From CAYWEP01 sp964457405 (lineage in GTDB: Bacteria; Patescibacteriota; Microgenomatia; Levybacterales; UBA12049), in contig CAYWEP010000026.1 in NCBI GenBank assembly GCA_964457405.1, positions 1 to 14,705 of the forward strand: a DNA stretch of 14,705 bases, read 5' to 3'. Both the position numbers and the translations under genes were made by a program. Below the pieces are notes generated by a model that saw only the letters and a program-made list of their open reading frames with translations, did not search any database and was not told the origin of the DNA. This document shows positions 1 to 7,637 of the stretch, one piece after another. Each line of letters starts with the position of its first letter. Position 1 is the stretch's first letter.

Positions 1-470
1 TAAAACCTGTTTCGCCGATTTTTGACCTACAGAAATTAACCTGGATGAATCAGCAGTATATACAGCACATGGACGGGAGAGAATTAAAATCAAAGCTAAA
101 AGCATTCTTTCCTTTTCTTTCTTCAGCAGGTGATCAGGTACTTGATGCGCTTATCCCTCTTGTAAGAACGAGAATGGAAACGCTAAAGGACTTTGAAGTA
201 TTGACAATTCACTTTTTTAAAAGACCTGCTATCGAGTATAAAGACGAGCAAGAAAAAAAGGTGGCAAGAGATTTAAAGGCAGCACTTAAAAATGTGCAAG
301 ATTGGAACAAAGAAACTATTTTTGCAGTGTTTAAGGAGCTAATGGAAAGATATGCAATCCGTATGCCGTTTCTTTATAAAATTTTGATAGGAAGCGAAAG
401 GGGATTGCCGTTGCCCGAAACGCTTGAGCTTTTGGGGAAAAAAGAAGTGCTTGCGCGTTTGTCACCATGA
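1..470 (+). CDS. gltX: Glutamyl-tRNA synthetase, C-terminal part (5' end outside window)
   Basis: Charges tRNA(Glu) (or tRNA(Glu/Gln)) with glutamate in the cytoplasm. Only the end of the enzyme is present: the helical anticodon-binding region. The frame is open to the left edge: codons from base 3 read SPIFDLQKLTWMNQQYI, the usual GltX linker 'FD..KL.W.N..YI', so the ATG at 45 is internal and not the true start. The end, with RMPFLYKILIGSERGLPLPETL and LGKKEVLARL, matches the family pattern that precedes the C-terminus. The catalytic HIGH and KMSKS motifs would lie upstream of the window. The stop TGA overlaps the ATG of the next gene (ATGA), so the two are probably cotranscribed and translationally coupled. 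Functional identity is confident from motif recognition. Confidence 0.9.
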   Translation, partial: KPVSPIFDLQKLTWMNQQYIQHMDGRELKSKLKAFFPFLSSAGDQVLDALIPLVRTRMETLKDFEVLTIHFFKRPAIEYKDEQEKKVARDLKAALKNVQDWNKETIFAVFKELMERYAIRMPFLYKILIGSERGLPLPETLELLGKKEVLARLSP

Positions 471-1048
471 AACGATTTGCTCAGTTGGTTTCCGATATTT
501 TTAATCCGATTGTTCTCCTTCTTCCTGTTCCCTATCTCCTCGTTTTTCGGGAGACTAATGATATGCGCCATGCATTCCGCTGGTCGCTTTTCTCATGGTC
601 GTTTCTCCTTCTGATGGGGATTGTCATACTGTATTGTGTTCGACGAGGTATATTTAGCGACTTGGATGTGTCAAAGCGAGAGCAGCGGCCACTTTTATTT
701 CTGTTTTCGGCAGTGCTCACTTTTTTTTATTGTCTTTTTGTGTTTTTGCTGGATGGTCCCTATATAATAATAGTTACCGCTTTAGGGTTACTGCTTGGTA
801 TCCTTGTGTTCAGCATTATCAATACCCGCGTGAAAGCGAGTATTCATGTAGCAACAATATCTGCGTTGCTATTTGCGTTTGGGATAGTATATAGTGGGGT
901 ATATCTCCTGTTGTTTTTGCTTATTCCCTTAGTCGGATGGGCAAGAGTAAAAACAGGTAGGCATACCGTTTCGGAGGCAATTGCTGGGAGTGTGCTTGGG
1001 AGCCTCTTAACATTGCTCATGTATATCATAGTAAAATATCTTTTCTAA
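467..1048 (+). CDS. PAP2-like integral membrane protein (lipid phosphatase-related)
   Basis: A 193-residue, very hydrophobic protein with about five or six membrane segments (roughly 12-27, 38-57, 76-95, 99-118, 128-157, 170-192). Three short polar patches resemble the type-2 phosphatidic acid phosphatase signature: K70-REQ-R74-P75, S125-I-H127, and R160..H166 followed by SEAIAG. This is the arrangement of the PAP2-related membrane proteins, whose members dephosphorylate lipid phosphates such as undecaprenyl pyrophosphate. The K-R spacing is shorter than the classical KxxxxxxRP and the central PSGH is reduced to S-x-H, so it may be a divergent or non-catalytic member. The start overlaps the gltX stop. 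A DgkA-type kinase follows after 9 nt, which supports a role in recycling lipid carriers. The fold is fairly sure, the substrate is inferred. Confidence 0.7.
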   Translation: MKRFAQLVSDIFNPIVLLLPVPYLLVFRETNDMRHAFRWSLFSWSFLLLMGIVILYCVRRGIFSDLDVSKREQRPLLFLFSAVLTFFYCLFVFLLDGPYIIIVTALGLLLGILVFSIINTRVKASIHVATISALLFAFGIVYSGVYLLLFLLIPLVGWARVKTGRHTVSEAIAGSVLGSLLTLLMYIIVKYLF

Positions 1049-1057
1049 ATTTACGCT

Positions 1058-1426
1058 ATGGTAGATGTAAAACAACTGGTTCGATCGTTCACTTATGCTT
1101 TTGAAGGCGTTATGCACGCTCTGAAAAGCGATCAAAATTTGCGTATCCATTTCATTATCGCAGCCATCGTTATTGCCGTGAGTCTTTATTTCAGAGTCAG
1201 CGCGTATGAGATGGGGATTTTAGGCGTCATGATTTTACTTGTGATAATAACTGAAATGATCAATACCGCGATTGAAAAAATGGTTGATCTTATTACCAAA
1301 GAACATCGGGAAGAGGCAAAAGTCGCCAAAGATGTTTCATCAGGCATGGTCTTTGTCGCAGCCGCGGGATCGGTTGCTATCGGAGTTCTTATATTCACGC
1401 CATATATCCTCAAGCTCTTCTCTTAA
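1058..1426 (+). CDS. dgkA: Diacylglycerol kinase / undecaprenol kinase (DgkA family)
   Basis: A small integral membrane kinase of 122 residues, the usual size. It has an amphipathic N-terminus containing SFTYAFEGVMHALKSDQNLRIH (residues 10-31), then three membrane helices (about 31-48, 50-68, 97-118). The diagnostic active-site block is E66-MINTAIE73 followed by VDL and AKVAKDVSSG (K91-D92), as in DgkA and the Gram-positive undecaprenol kinases. Family members phosphorylate diacylglycerol or undecaprenol using ATP at the inner membrane face; which substrate is used cannot be read from the sequence. It lies 9 nt after the PAP2-like gene, probably in one operon with gltX. No Shine-Dalgarno sequence precedes the ATG. 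The next gene (dsbA-like) converges from the other strand after only 11 nt, and no clear terminator hairpin is visible between them. Confidence 0.9.
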   Translation: MVDVKQLVRSFTYAFEGVMHALKSDQNLRIHFIIAAIVIAVSLYFRVSAYEMGILGVMILLVIITEMINTAIEKMVDLITKEHREEAKVAKDVSSGMVFVAAAGSVAIGVLIFTPYILKLFS

Positions 1427-1437
1427 ATCCCGAAGTT

Positions 1438-2094
1438 TCACTCATTTTTCAAGGAGGCTTTTATTTTGTCTTCCAGTTCTGTATAGCCTGATCGCAATAC
1501 CACTCTTTTGCCATTGAGAAAAAACGTCGGTGTACTATTGACTCCTAACGCCAATCCATCGTTTTTGTCCTGAGTAATTTTTTGGCTGTACTTCTTGCTT
1601 TCGACGGATTTGCGAAAATGATCAGAGTTAAGCTGAAGTGTTTTTGCATATCCTACGAACAGGGAAAGCGGATCGCTACCCTCGCTCCACTCAGCTTGAT
1701 TTTCGTAGATAAGGTTGTGCATTTCCCAGTACTTTTCCTGTTCGCCGGCTGCTTCCGCAGCTTCTGCAGCAATCTCCGCATTTTTATGTCCGGGAAGGGG
1801 GAAGTGGCGAAAAACAAAAGTGATTTTTCCTTTGTTCTCCTCAAGCATTTCTTTTACCACAGGATGTACTGCCCCACACGCGGGGCACTGATAATCTCCA
1901 AATTCAACAAGTGTTACCCGTGATGTGCCTGATGAGATTTTATTACTGTTTTGCCGTACCAATATTTGTGGGTCAGCAACTTGTTGGTTTCCATTTTGCG
2001 TTACCTGCCTACCGCTTAGGAAAAAGATAGCCCCCGCAACGATCGCGATCGTTATAATGCCGATTCCGACTAATACTTTTGTTTCCTGCGTCAT
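1438..2094 (-). CDS. Membrane-anchored DsbA-like thiol:disulfide oxidoreductase
   Basis: Introduces disulfide bonds into exported proteins outside the cytoplasmic membrane. The 218-residue protein has one N-terminal membrane anchor (about residues 8-26, no lipobox cysteine), a low-complexity linker, then a thioredoxin_4/DsbA domain. The active site C70-P-A-C73 follows VEFGDYQ, and the cis-proline loop is T188-P189. An inserted helical region (about 105-175) is typical of DsbA/BdbD rather than of thioredoxin. Its ATG overlaps the stop of the upstream dsbB gene by 4 nt, so the pair is one operon and presumably one redox pathway. CPAC is unlike E. coli DsbA (CPHC); redox behaviour cannot be read from this. 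Identity as a DsbA/BdbD-type protein is secure. Confidence 0.9.
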   Translation of the reverse strand: MTQETKVLVGIGIITIAIVAGAIFFLSGRQVTQNGNQQVADPQILVRQNSNKISSGTSRVTLVEFGDYQCPACGAVHPVVKEMLEENKGKITFVFRHFPLPGHKNAEIAAEAAEAAGEQEKYWEMHNLIYENQAEWSEGSDPLSLFVGYAKTLQLNSDHFRKSVESKKYSQKITQDKNDGLALGVNSTPTFFLNGKRVVLRSGYTELEDKIKASLKNE

Positions 2095-2537
2095 TTTCTA
2101 TTGACCTTTCTGTAAAGAAGCATGCAGAGCGTGATGACGCTAAAGGCGGTTAGGGACATGACGGGGATTGTGATAAAACCAAAATAGCCTGTATATTTTG
2201 TCGTACACGTTGCTCCAAGCGTACATGGCGCTATTGCTTCCGGCAAAATACCTTTTTGCAGTAACACATGATACAGAGCGATTAAGCCGCCGAGAATACT
2301 CATCGGCAACGCATACAAATAGAGCTTTTTATCTTTTCTCAAAATCCCGACAATAAAAATAATAACGAGCGGGTATATGAGAATTCTCTGATACCAACAA
2401 AGCGTACAGGGTGTAAAATGCCTGATTTCGCTATAATAGAGGCTACCCAGGGTAGCAGCAATCGCCTGGATCAATGCCAGGTAGAGAATATTTTTCCCGA
2501 TCCATATTTTAAGATTTTTTATTGCCGAATCTTTCAT
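2091..2537 (-). CDS. dsbB: Disulfide bond formation protein DsbB/BdbC
   Basis: A membrane quinone reductase that reoxidises the DsbA-like partner. It has 148 residues and four predicted membrane helices (about 13-32, 51-66, 75-94, 117-141). The first extracytoplasmic cysteine pair is C44-T-L-C47 directly before WYQR, the DsbB/BdbC signature. The second is C105-TLGAT-C111 in the second outer loop. The length is that of the short BdbC type. The gene is upstream of and overlaps the DsbA-like gene (ATGA), giving a complete oxidising pair. The start at 2537 lacks a Shine-Dalgarno sequence, like most genes here. A promoter is proposed about 60 nt upstream. Confidence 0.9.
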   Translation of the reverse strand: MKDSAIKNLKIWIGKNILYLALIQAIAATLGSLYYSEIRHFTPCTLCWYQRILIYPLVIIFIVGILRKDKKLYLYALPMSILGGLIALYHVLLQKGILPEAIAPCTLGATCTTKYTGYFGFITIPVMSLTAFSVITLCMLLYRKVNRK

Positions 2538-2596
2538 ACGATATAAACTTTTGAATCGGTTTCCTGTCGGATTTGAATAGCAAGAATCGCCCTAGA

Positions 2597-2624
2597 ATAA
2601 TAGCAGATGATACGCATTTCTCAA
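2597..2624 (-). promoter_or_regulatory. Candidate promoter of the dsbB-dsbA operon
   Basis: Read on the minus strand, TTGAGA (2624-2619), a 16-nt spacer and TATTAT (2602-2597) form a reasonable sigma70-type promoter. Transcription would start near 2590 and give a leader of about 50 nt before the ATG at 2537. It lies in the 107-nt gap behind the dehydrogenase gene. Based on consensus match only. Confidence 0.4.
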
Positions 2625-2644
2625 AGTTTCGTATGTGATTTTTA

Positions 2645-3988
2645 TCACTGCATTTGTATTGCATGTTTAATATAGTTTTTATTTTTAGGAAAGAAAGCGT
2701 TGTGATAATCAGAAAGTGTATGATCAATGTTCACGAGCCTATCGCAGATGGCAGGAATTCTTTCTAAATCTTCAAGCGCTACCATGTAATGGCCGAGAGA
2801 TGCCCAGAAAGGGAAGTGTACTGCAACTTGTTTCCTGCCAAGAGCCTCATCTATTCTGCTTGGCAAACCTATTTCCACAAAATCTCCGTCTGGCTTTGTT
2901 AGCCAATAACCGTCATGAACAGACCGATTGTTCCCAACACAGTCAAATACGATATCGTATCCTCCTCCCCCGCCGGTAATAACATATTCTTTTCCAGTAG
3001 CCATATCCACTGATGCGCCGACTGCTTTGGCAGCTTCAGAAACGCCCTGCTTATTATTAAGTAGTATAGGTACGTACCCATACTCTTCTACGATGTCTTT
3101 TTGAAACTGATTTTTGACTAAGACGCTGACCGTCCCATCTGGTCTGCCAAGTTGTTTGAGCCTATTCATTACAGAGAAGCCTATTGCTCCTTGGCCAATG
3201 ATGAGGATTCGGGAAGCATCCGGTAATTTTTCCTCAACTGTTTCAACGCCATTTACTCCGCAGGCATATGCATCAGTCAAAACAGCTTGTTTTAAGCCTA
3301 TCCCTTGGGGAAGCGGGAGAAACTGATTTTCATATGCCACAAGTTTTTCACTAAATCCTCCACCAAGCTCTTGTCGTGTCTGAGCGTTTATAACCCCAGT
3401 ACCAAGTGATAGTCCACGCGTTGGGCCAATTTGCAATCCTGTACAATTATTTTGTTTTCCAACCCTGCACTCAGAACAATATTCATGTGCACTGTTGAAT
3501 TTAAATTCGCATGATACAATAGGATATAAAACGCCCACCTCTCCTTCTTCATTCATTGCAACAATTTCATGGCCCAAAGTAAACTGTCGAAGTATTCTTG
3601 CTACGTCAACATGTGGAATACGCTGTACTGTTTGCATCAACCAACTCAAATGTTCCGGGGGAAGATTTGGAACGTCCTGAAGAGCAGTTTTGTCCATACC
3701 TAAATGAATGATTTTTTTATCGCTTCCGCAGACACCAGTGACCAGCGGCCAGAATAGTGCTCCGTTTTTGCCGAGGATGTCAGGACTAGGAACGGGCACA
3801 GAATCAATTTGCATAAAGGGGTGTATTTCTGCAAGTTTCCTTAACAGAGGTAAAGTGCCTGGCCAGTCAAGAATGTTACTTGGAACCTGCGGAGTGCTAA
3901 ATACAAGAGCTTTTTGCCGGGGTTCTACTTCGCGAGATTCAGCAAAGGGCGCAATATAACGACCATAGTAAAGACTCAATACTTCCAT
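2645..3988 (-). CDS. Zinc-dependent MDR alcohol/sugar dehydrogenase, large variant
   Basis: An NAD(P)-dependent oxidoreductase of the medium-chain dehydrogenase superfamily. Numbering from the chosen ATG at 3988 gives 447 residues, longer than the usual 340-360. Visible motifs are GVCGSD (C87, catalytic zinc), GHE at 139-141, a structural-zinc lobe H168-x2-C171-x2-C174-x7-C182, the nucleotide-binding GQGAIG at 265-270, and a later FDCVGN. Roughly 50 extra residues lie between GVCGSD and GHE, where standard enzymes have about 20-30. The first structural cysteine is a histidine. An upstream in-frame start at 4051 adds 21 residues, but a TATACT box on the minus strand (4008-4003) and homology starting at MEVLS favour 3988. 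Substrate unknown; threonine, polyol or sugar dehydrogenases are all possible. It stands alone, divergent from the glycan block. Confidence 0.8.
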   Translation of the reverse strand: MEVLSLYYGRYIAPFAESREVEPRQKALVFSTPQVPSNILDWPGTLPLLRKLAEIHPFMQIDSVPVPSPDILGKNGALFWPLVTGVCGSDKKIIHLGMDKTALQDVPNLPPEHLSWLMQTVQRIPHVDVARILRQFTLGHEIVAMNEEGEVGVLYPIVSCEFKFNSAHEYCSECRVGKQNNCTGLQIGPTRGLSLGTGVINAQTRQELGGGFSEKLVAYENQFLPLPQGIGLKQAVLTDAYACGVNGVETVEEKLPDASRILIIGQGAIGFSVMNRLKQLGRPDGTVSVLVKNQFQKDIVEEYGYVPILLNNKQGVSEAAKAVGASVDMATGKEYVITGGGGGYDIVFDCVGNNRSVHDGYWLTKPDGDFVEIGLPSRIDEALGRKQVAVHFPFWASLGHYMVALEDLERIPAICDRLVNIDHTLSDYHNAFFPKNKNYIKHAIQMQ

Positions 3989-4070
3989 ACGTTTTCGTCT
4001 GCAGTATATCAAAAATCCCGACACAATACTTTTCGGGTGAATTTCCAACACCGGGAGTTAAAGAGCTTCC

Positions 4071-4109
4071 TACCTAAGGATTTAGGTATGGCTGACGTTT
4101 AAATCGTCA
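4071..4109. repeat. Two adjacent inverted repeats in the divergent intergenic region
   Basis: The first is TACCTAA-GGAT-TTAGGTA (4071-4088), perfect 7-bp arms; outside it CC and GG can pair across a one-base bulge. The second is TGACG-TTTAAAT-CGTCA (4093-4109), perfect 5-bp arms around a near-palindromic centre. They sit between two divergent genes, immediately before the -35 box of the candidate promoter for the YfhO-like gene, so an operator role is more likely than termination. Neither arm is followed by a T-tract. Confidence 0.5.
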
Positions 4110-4111
4110 TA

Positions 4112-4140
4112 TTGCTTTTTTGTAGGACGCTGCATACAAT
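4112..4140 (+). promoter_or_regulatory. Candidate promoter of the YfhO-like gene
   Basis: TTGCTT (4112-4117), a 17-nt spacer and TACAAT (4135-4140) form a good sigma70-type promoter. Transcription would begin near 4147, leaving a leader of about 30 nt before the ATG at 4177. Two inverted repeats lie directly upstream. Consensus evidence only. Confidence 0.5.
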
Positions 4141-4176
4141 AATTGCTAATCATAATAATCTTATTTTGTTTCTATA

Positions 4177-6594
4177 ATGCAAATCTTCCAAGGAAAGCAT
4201 AGACCCATTCTTTTTTCTGTTCTTATAATTCTTGCAACAATTTCTCTAGCCTATTATCAATTTATCACTGTTGATAAAAATTTTAATTTCACCGAACTTT
4301 TATTCTACTGGAGTAATGGTAATGCAGCAGTAAAACATAATTTTCTTACATATCATCAAATTGGATTATGGGACAACTTCGTCGGCTTGGGATATCCGTC
4401 TATGGCCCATTTAACCTCTCAATTTTATCCGATTACGTTCATAGGTTTTTTTATTCATGATTTTTTATTTTCCTTAAAACTTCAGGTTTTTCTACATTTT
4501 TTGCTTGCTGGATGTGCTTGTTTTTACCTTCTTAAAGTTCTTAAGTGTAATACATATGCAGCAACACTTGGTGCAATTACTTATGTGATAAATGATTACG
4601 CCCTACTGGTCGCTTATCGAGGATTTTTATCAGAAATTTTAAGTTCTGTTTGGATGCCTTTATCCATTGCATTTCTGTGGAAAGCATTATTTGATAAAAA
4701 ACGCGTCTTTTTCATACTTACTGGAATAGCACTTGCAATGCACGTTATTTCAATGGGTCTCTATTCATTGTATTTTACCTATGCACTCTTATTTTTTCTC
4801 ATGATCTATTATTTTCTATATGAAACGGTGGTAGATAAAAAAAATGTTTTTACGGTATTTTCTGAAATATTAATTTCCGGAGTTATAATAAGCGTCGTAT
4901 TTATAGGCATATCAGCTATAAAACTCTTTCCAGTTTTTGAGTATAGTAAGCTGTCTGTAAGAGATTATTACACTTTGTATGGAAGTAAATTTTGGGATTT
5001 TTCTACATTTGATTCTGTTAAAAACTATCTCACAAATTTTTTAATATCCTCACAAGTTGTTCCATTAAGATATAAGCTTGCAGTGTTCATTTCGCCAATC
5101 ATAAACAGTTTATTTCTTCTTCTTGTTTTCATATCAATTTTCAAAAAATCTAAGGAGGTAGTATTTTTTTTCGTAGTAAGTATTCTATCCGTATGGGCAG
5201 CACTTGCAAAAAATGCCCCGATTGATCTCTATTCACTTTTTTACCATATTATCCCAGGGCTTAAAAGTATAGCATTCACCTGGAGATTTCTGATTATTGC
5301 TAATGTAGCATTACCGGTACTTGCAAGTCTGGGGTTAACATATGTAGCTCAAAAGACTAAAAACAATTATGTAGTGTTATTTATAGTTTTTATTATTGCT
5401 TTGCCTTCAGCAGTCTATGTGAGAAATTATTTAAAATTTCAGGTTAGAACCAATTCTCAATATGAGACATTTCAAAAAGATAGTAGAAATATTTTTAACT
5501 ATCAGCTTGCAAAACTCATACATAATGAAAAAGAACCTGTCCATGCAGAATCAACCTACATTCTAGACAGCAAATCTGTTCAAAATTACAGCGCTGTAGC
5601 ATTTGATTTTATGTTAGTAAATTCACCTATTGGGGGTTTCGATCTTACATATCAACATTTTCCTTTCTATGTTCAAAATGAAAATAGCGAATTTATTCGA
5701 AAAAAATATAAATTACTTTATTTGATGAATGTGAAATATTTGGCAACTAGCAAGCAATTTGACGATTACCCTAATAATTATAGTAAACTGCGATTTACTA
5801 AGAATAACGGAAATCGTGAAGACGGTAGTATCTATGAAATAAATAAGTTCGCTCCATTAGTAGGTGGAATATCCTTTCCTATTCTCCTGATAGGGAAGAA
5901 TGATTTCAATGATTTCAAGGCTTTTGAGGCAAAAGTGCTTATGCTCAGTAAGAATTTTGATTTACAGAAGTTTTCAATTTTTTCAAGTAGGAAAGAACAT
6001 TTATCTGATTTTTCGAGTGATGAACTCCTTAAATTCGCTGCAATTATTTTTACAGAAGATCAATCAAAAAACAAAAAAATTCAACAATTGCTTGATTTGT
6101 ATAAAAAGAATGGAGGCAAGGTTCTCGCGCTTCATTTTAGAGAAAATAACTACAGCGATTTAATGATTAGATCTGATTCAATTATGACTGACAAACCTGC
6201 AAAGTGGCTTGGATCGGAAGATCAAAACCGATTTATTACTTTTTTAAGTACCATTGATAAATCGAATATCCAAAAAAATGTGTCAGTAAAGCTTAAAATA
6301 TATACACCTGAGTATATACAAATTATTACAAATACAGAAAAAAATAATACTCCAATTCGCATTGCGCAAACCTATTATCCAGGTTGGAAGGCGTATCTCG
6401 ATGGGAAAGAAATACCTCTTTATATGTCAGATGGTCTTGTAACTGGATTTATTGTTGATAAGATGGGGAAACATAAAATTGATTTAAAGTTTGAACCTAT
6501 GTCTTTTTATTTTGGAGCTATGGTAACAGTTCTAACAATTACTTCACTTGTCGGTTATTTTTTATTTTTGAAAACTTCAAAAAATAACTCCTGA
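4177..6594 (+). CDS. YfhO-like polytopic membrane protein (GT-C-type glycosyltransferase candidate)
   Basis: An 805-residue protein with about a dozen membrane helices in the first 420 residues, a large outer domain, and a last helix near 776-797. After helix 1 the outer loop carries WDNFVGLGYPS (65-75) followed by FYP, the usual position of acidic catalytic residues in GT-C enzymes. The C-terminal YYPGWKAYLDG (733-743) and the final 'G.H.I.L.F.P..F..G' pattern (764-780) are hallmarks of the YfhO family (PF09586). Members are linked to glycosylation of teichoic acids or other surface polymers from polyprenyl-phosphate sugars. An unusual alpha/beta segment is embedded at about 559-656. It heads the glycan block and has its own promoter. 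TGA at 6592 ends it. The family is well supported, the substrate is unknown. Confidence 0.8.
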   Translation: MQIFQGKHRPILFSVLIILATISLAYYQFITVDKNFNFTELLFYWSNGNAAVKHNFLTYHQIGLWDNFVGLGYPSMAHLTSQFYPITFIGFFIHDFLFSLKLQVFLHFLLAGCACFYLLKVLKCNTYAATLGAITYVINDYALLVAYRGFLSEILSSVWMPLSIAFLWKALFDKKRVFFILTGIALAMHVISMGLYSLYFTYALLFFLMIYYFLYETVVDKKNVFTVFSEILISGVIISVVFIGISAIKLFPVFEYSKLSVRDYYTLYGSKFWDFSTFDSVKNYLTNFLISSQVVPLRYKLAVFISPIINSLFLLLVFISIFKKSKEVVFFFVVSILSVWAALAKNAPIDLYSLFYHIIPGLKSIAFTWRFLIIANVALPVLASLGLTYVAQKTKNNYVVLFIVFIIALPSAVYVRNYLKFQVRTNSQYETFQKDSRNIFNYQLAKLIHNEKEPVHAESTYILDSKSVQNYSAVAFDFMLVNSPIGGFDLTYQHFPFYVQNENSEFIRKKYKLLYLMNVKYLATSKQFDDYPNNYSKLRFTKNNGNREDGSIYEINKFAPLVGGISFPILLIGKNDFNDFKAFEAKVLMLSKNFDLQKFSIFSSRKEHLSDFSSDELLKFAAIIFTEDQSKNKKIQQLLDLYKKNGGKVLALHFRENNYSDLMIRSDSIMTDKPAKWLGSEDQNRFITFLSTIDKSNIQKNVSVKLKIYTPEYIQIITNTEKNNTPIRIAQTYYPGWKAYLDGKEIPLYMSDGLVTGFIVDKMGKHKIDLKFEPMSFYFGAMVTVLTITSLVGYFLFLKTSKNNS

Positions 6595-6608
6595 CGATAC
6601 TCGAGTCG

Positions 6609-6637
6609 TAGACAAGCAGAAATGTAGTTGTTATAAT
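6609..6637 (+). promoter_or_regulatory. Candidate promoter of the sugar-nucleotide operon
   Basis: TAGACA (6609-6614), a 17-nt spacer and a perfect TATAAT (6632-6637) make the strongest consensus promoter in the glycan block. The start point would be near 6644, only about 16 nt before the ATG at 6660, with no Shine-Dalgarno sequence. The palindrome ACTCGAGT (6599-6606), extended imperfectly by ACGA/CGT, abuts the -35 box and could be an operator. The four genes that follow overlap each other, so one transcript is likely. Confidence 0.6.
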
Positions 6638-6659
6638 TCTCATTATTTCAAAGTTATTT

Positions 6660-7637
6660 ATGGCAAAGACTATTCTCATAACAGGTGGGCTAGGATTTAT
6701 TGGCTCTAATCTCATCCGCAGGCTTCTAAAAACCACAGATTACAAACTCTTAATTGTTGATAAAAAAACCGATACGGGCAGAAAGGAAATCGCCCCATTA
6801 GATAAAAAATATCTTAAGAGAATAGAGATTGTAAAAGCCAATGTTACAAGAAAAAAAATTATGGAAAATCTGATAAAAAGATCAAACGTTATTGTGCACA
6901 TGGCGGCTGACACGAATGTTGCAAGATCGGTAAAACATGCGACATCAACAATTTTTAACAATGTTATTGGGACGTCAGTACTACTTGAGGCAGTGGTAAA
7001 ATATCAGATTGAGAAGTTCATTTATTTATCAAGTTCTGAAGTCTATGGAGATAAAAAAAAACAGGCAATGGATGAAAACCACCCTCTTTTACCTGTTACT
7101 CCCTATGCTGCTTCCAAACTTGCAGCTGATAGAATCGCTTATTCTTTTTTTCTTTCAAAAAAAATACCGGTAATTATCTTAAGATTATTTAATGCGTATG
7201 GTCCATATCAAGATACTGAAAAAATGATACCAAAATTCATTATACGATTACTGCAAAACCAAACGATTTTTTTAAATCATGCTGGTAATCAAAAAAGGGA
7301 CTGGGTCTACATAGAAGATATCACAAGGGCACTTGAAATGGTTATTAACGCAGAAAATAGTAAAGTGGTCGGTGAAGTATTTAATATAGGTACGGAGGAA
7401 TCTACATCGGTAAAAAGCGTAGCCCAACTGATTATAAAAACATTGCGTAAAGATAATTCACTTATCAAAATTATACATTCATCACATCCTGGAACTATGG
7501 AGAATATTGGGATTTCGGAAAAGATAAAAAATGTTCTGGGTTGGGAACCACAAGTAAATTTAGAAGAAGGATTAGGTAAAACAATTAAATGGTACATGAA
7601 ATACAACGCATGGTGGGAGAATAAAAATCGCGTATGA
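6660..7637 (+). CDS. NAD-dependent nucleotide-sugar epimerase/dehydratase (extended SDR)
   Basis: A cytoplasmic 325-residue enzyme of the extended short-chain dehydrogenase family, resembling dTDP-glucose 4,6-dehydratases and UDP-sugar 4-epimerases. The Rossmann motif is GGLGFIGS (9-16), HMAAD (80-84) lies at the cofactor, and the catalytic set is complete: S125 in SSSEVYG, Y149 and K153 in PYAASK. Later family blocks RLFNAYGP (175-182), RDWVYIED (213-220) and FNIGT are intact. The central SSSEVYG lacks the T-D-E of true RmlB dehydratases, so a 4-epimerase or decarboxylase-type reaction is as likely as dehydration. It is first in a tightly packed set; the next gene starts inside its end (overlap 4 nt). 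Exact substrate and product cannot be assigned. Confidence 0.85.
   Translation: MAKTILITGGLGFIGSNLIRRLLKTTDYKLLIVDKKTDTGRKEIAPLDKKYLKRIEIVKANVTRKKIMENLIKRSNVIVHMAADTNVARSVKHATSTIFNNVIGTSVLLEAVVKYQIEKFIYLSSSEVYGDKKKQAMDENHPLLPVTPYAASKLAADRIAYSFFLSKKIPVIILRLFNAYGPYQDTEKMIPKFIIRLLQNQTIFLNHAGNQKRDWVYIEDITRALEMVINAENSKVVGEVFNIGTEESTSVKSVAQLIIKTLRKDNSLIKIIHSSHPGTMENIGISEKIKNVLGWEPQVNLEEGLGKTIKWYMKYNAWWENKNRV

Noticed and set aside
1449..1457. AAGGAGG resembling a Shine-Dalgarno site on the plus strand
   Set aside because: It is the complement of codons for the C-terminus of the dsbA-like gene, and no credible plus-strand gene follows.
1582..1923. 113-codon plus-strand frame opposite the dsbA-like gene
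   Set aside because: The minus strand encodes a clear CPAC thioredoxin-fold protein here; the plus frame has no family resemblance. Other antisense frames inside strong genes were dropped for the same reason.
4173..4178. Perfect TATAAT overlapping the ATG of the YfhO-like gene
   Set aside because: A promoter here would start transcription inside the gene; the next in-frame ATG would remove the first helix. TTGCTT-N17-TACAAT upstream is a better fit.
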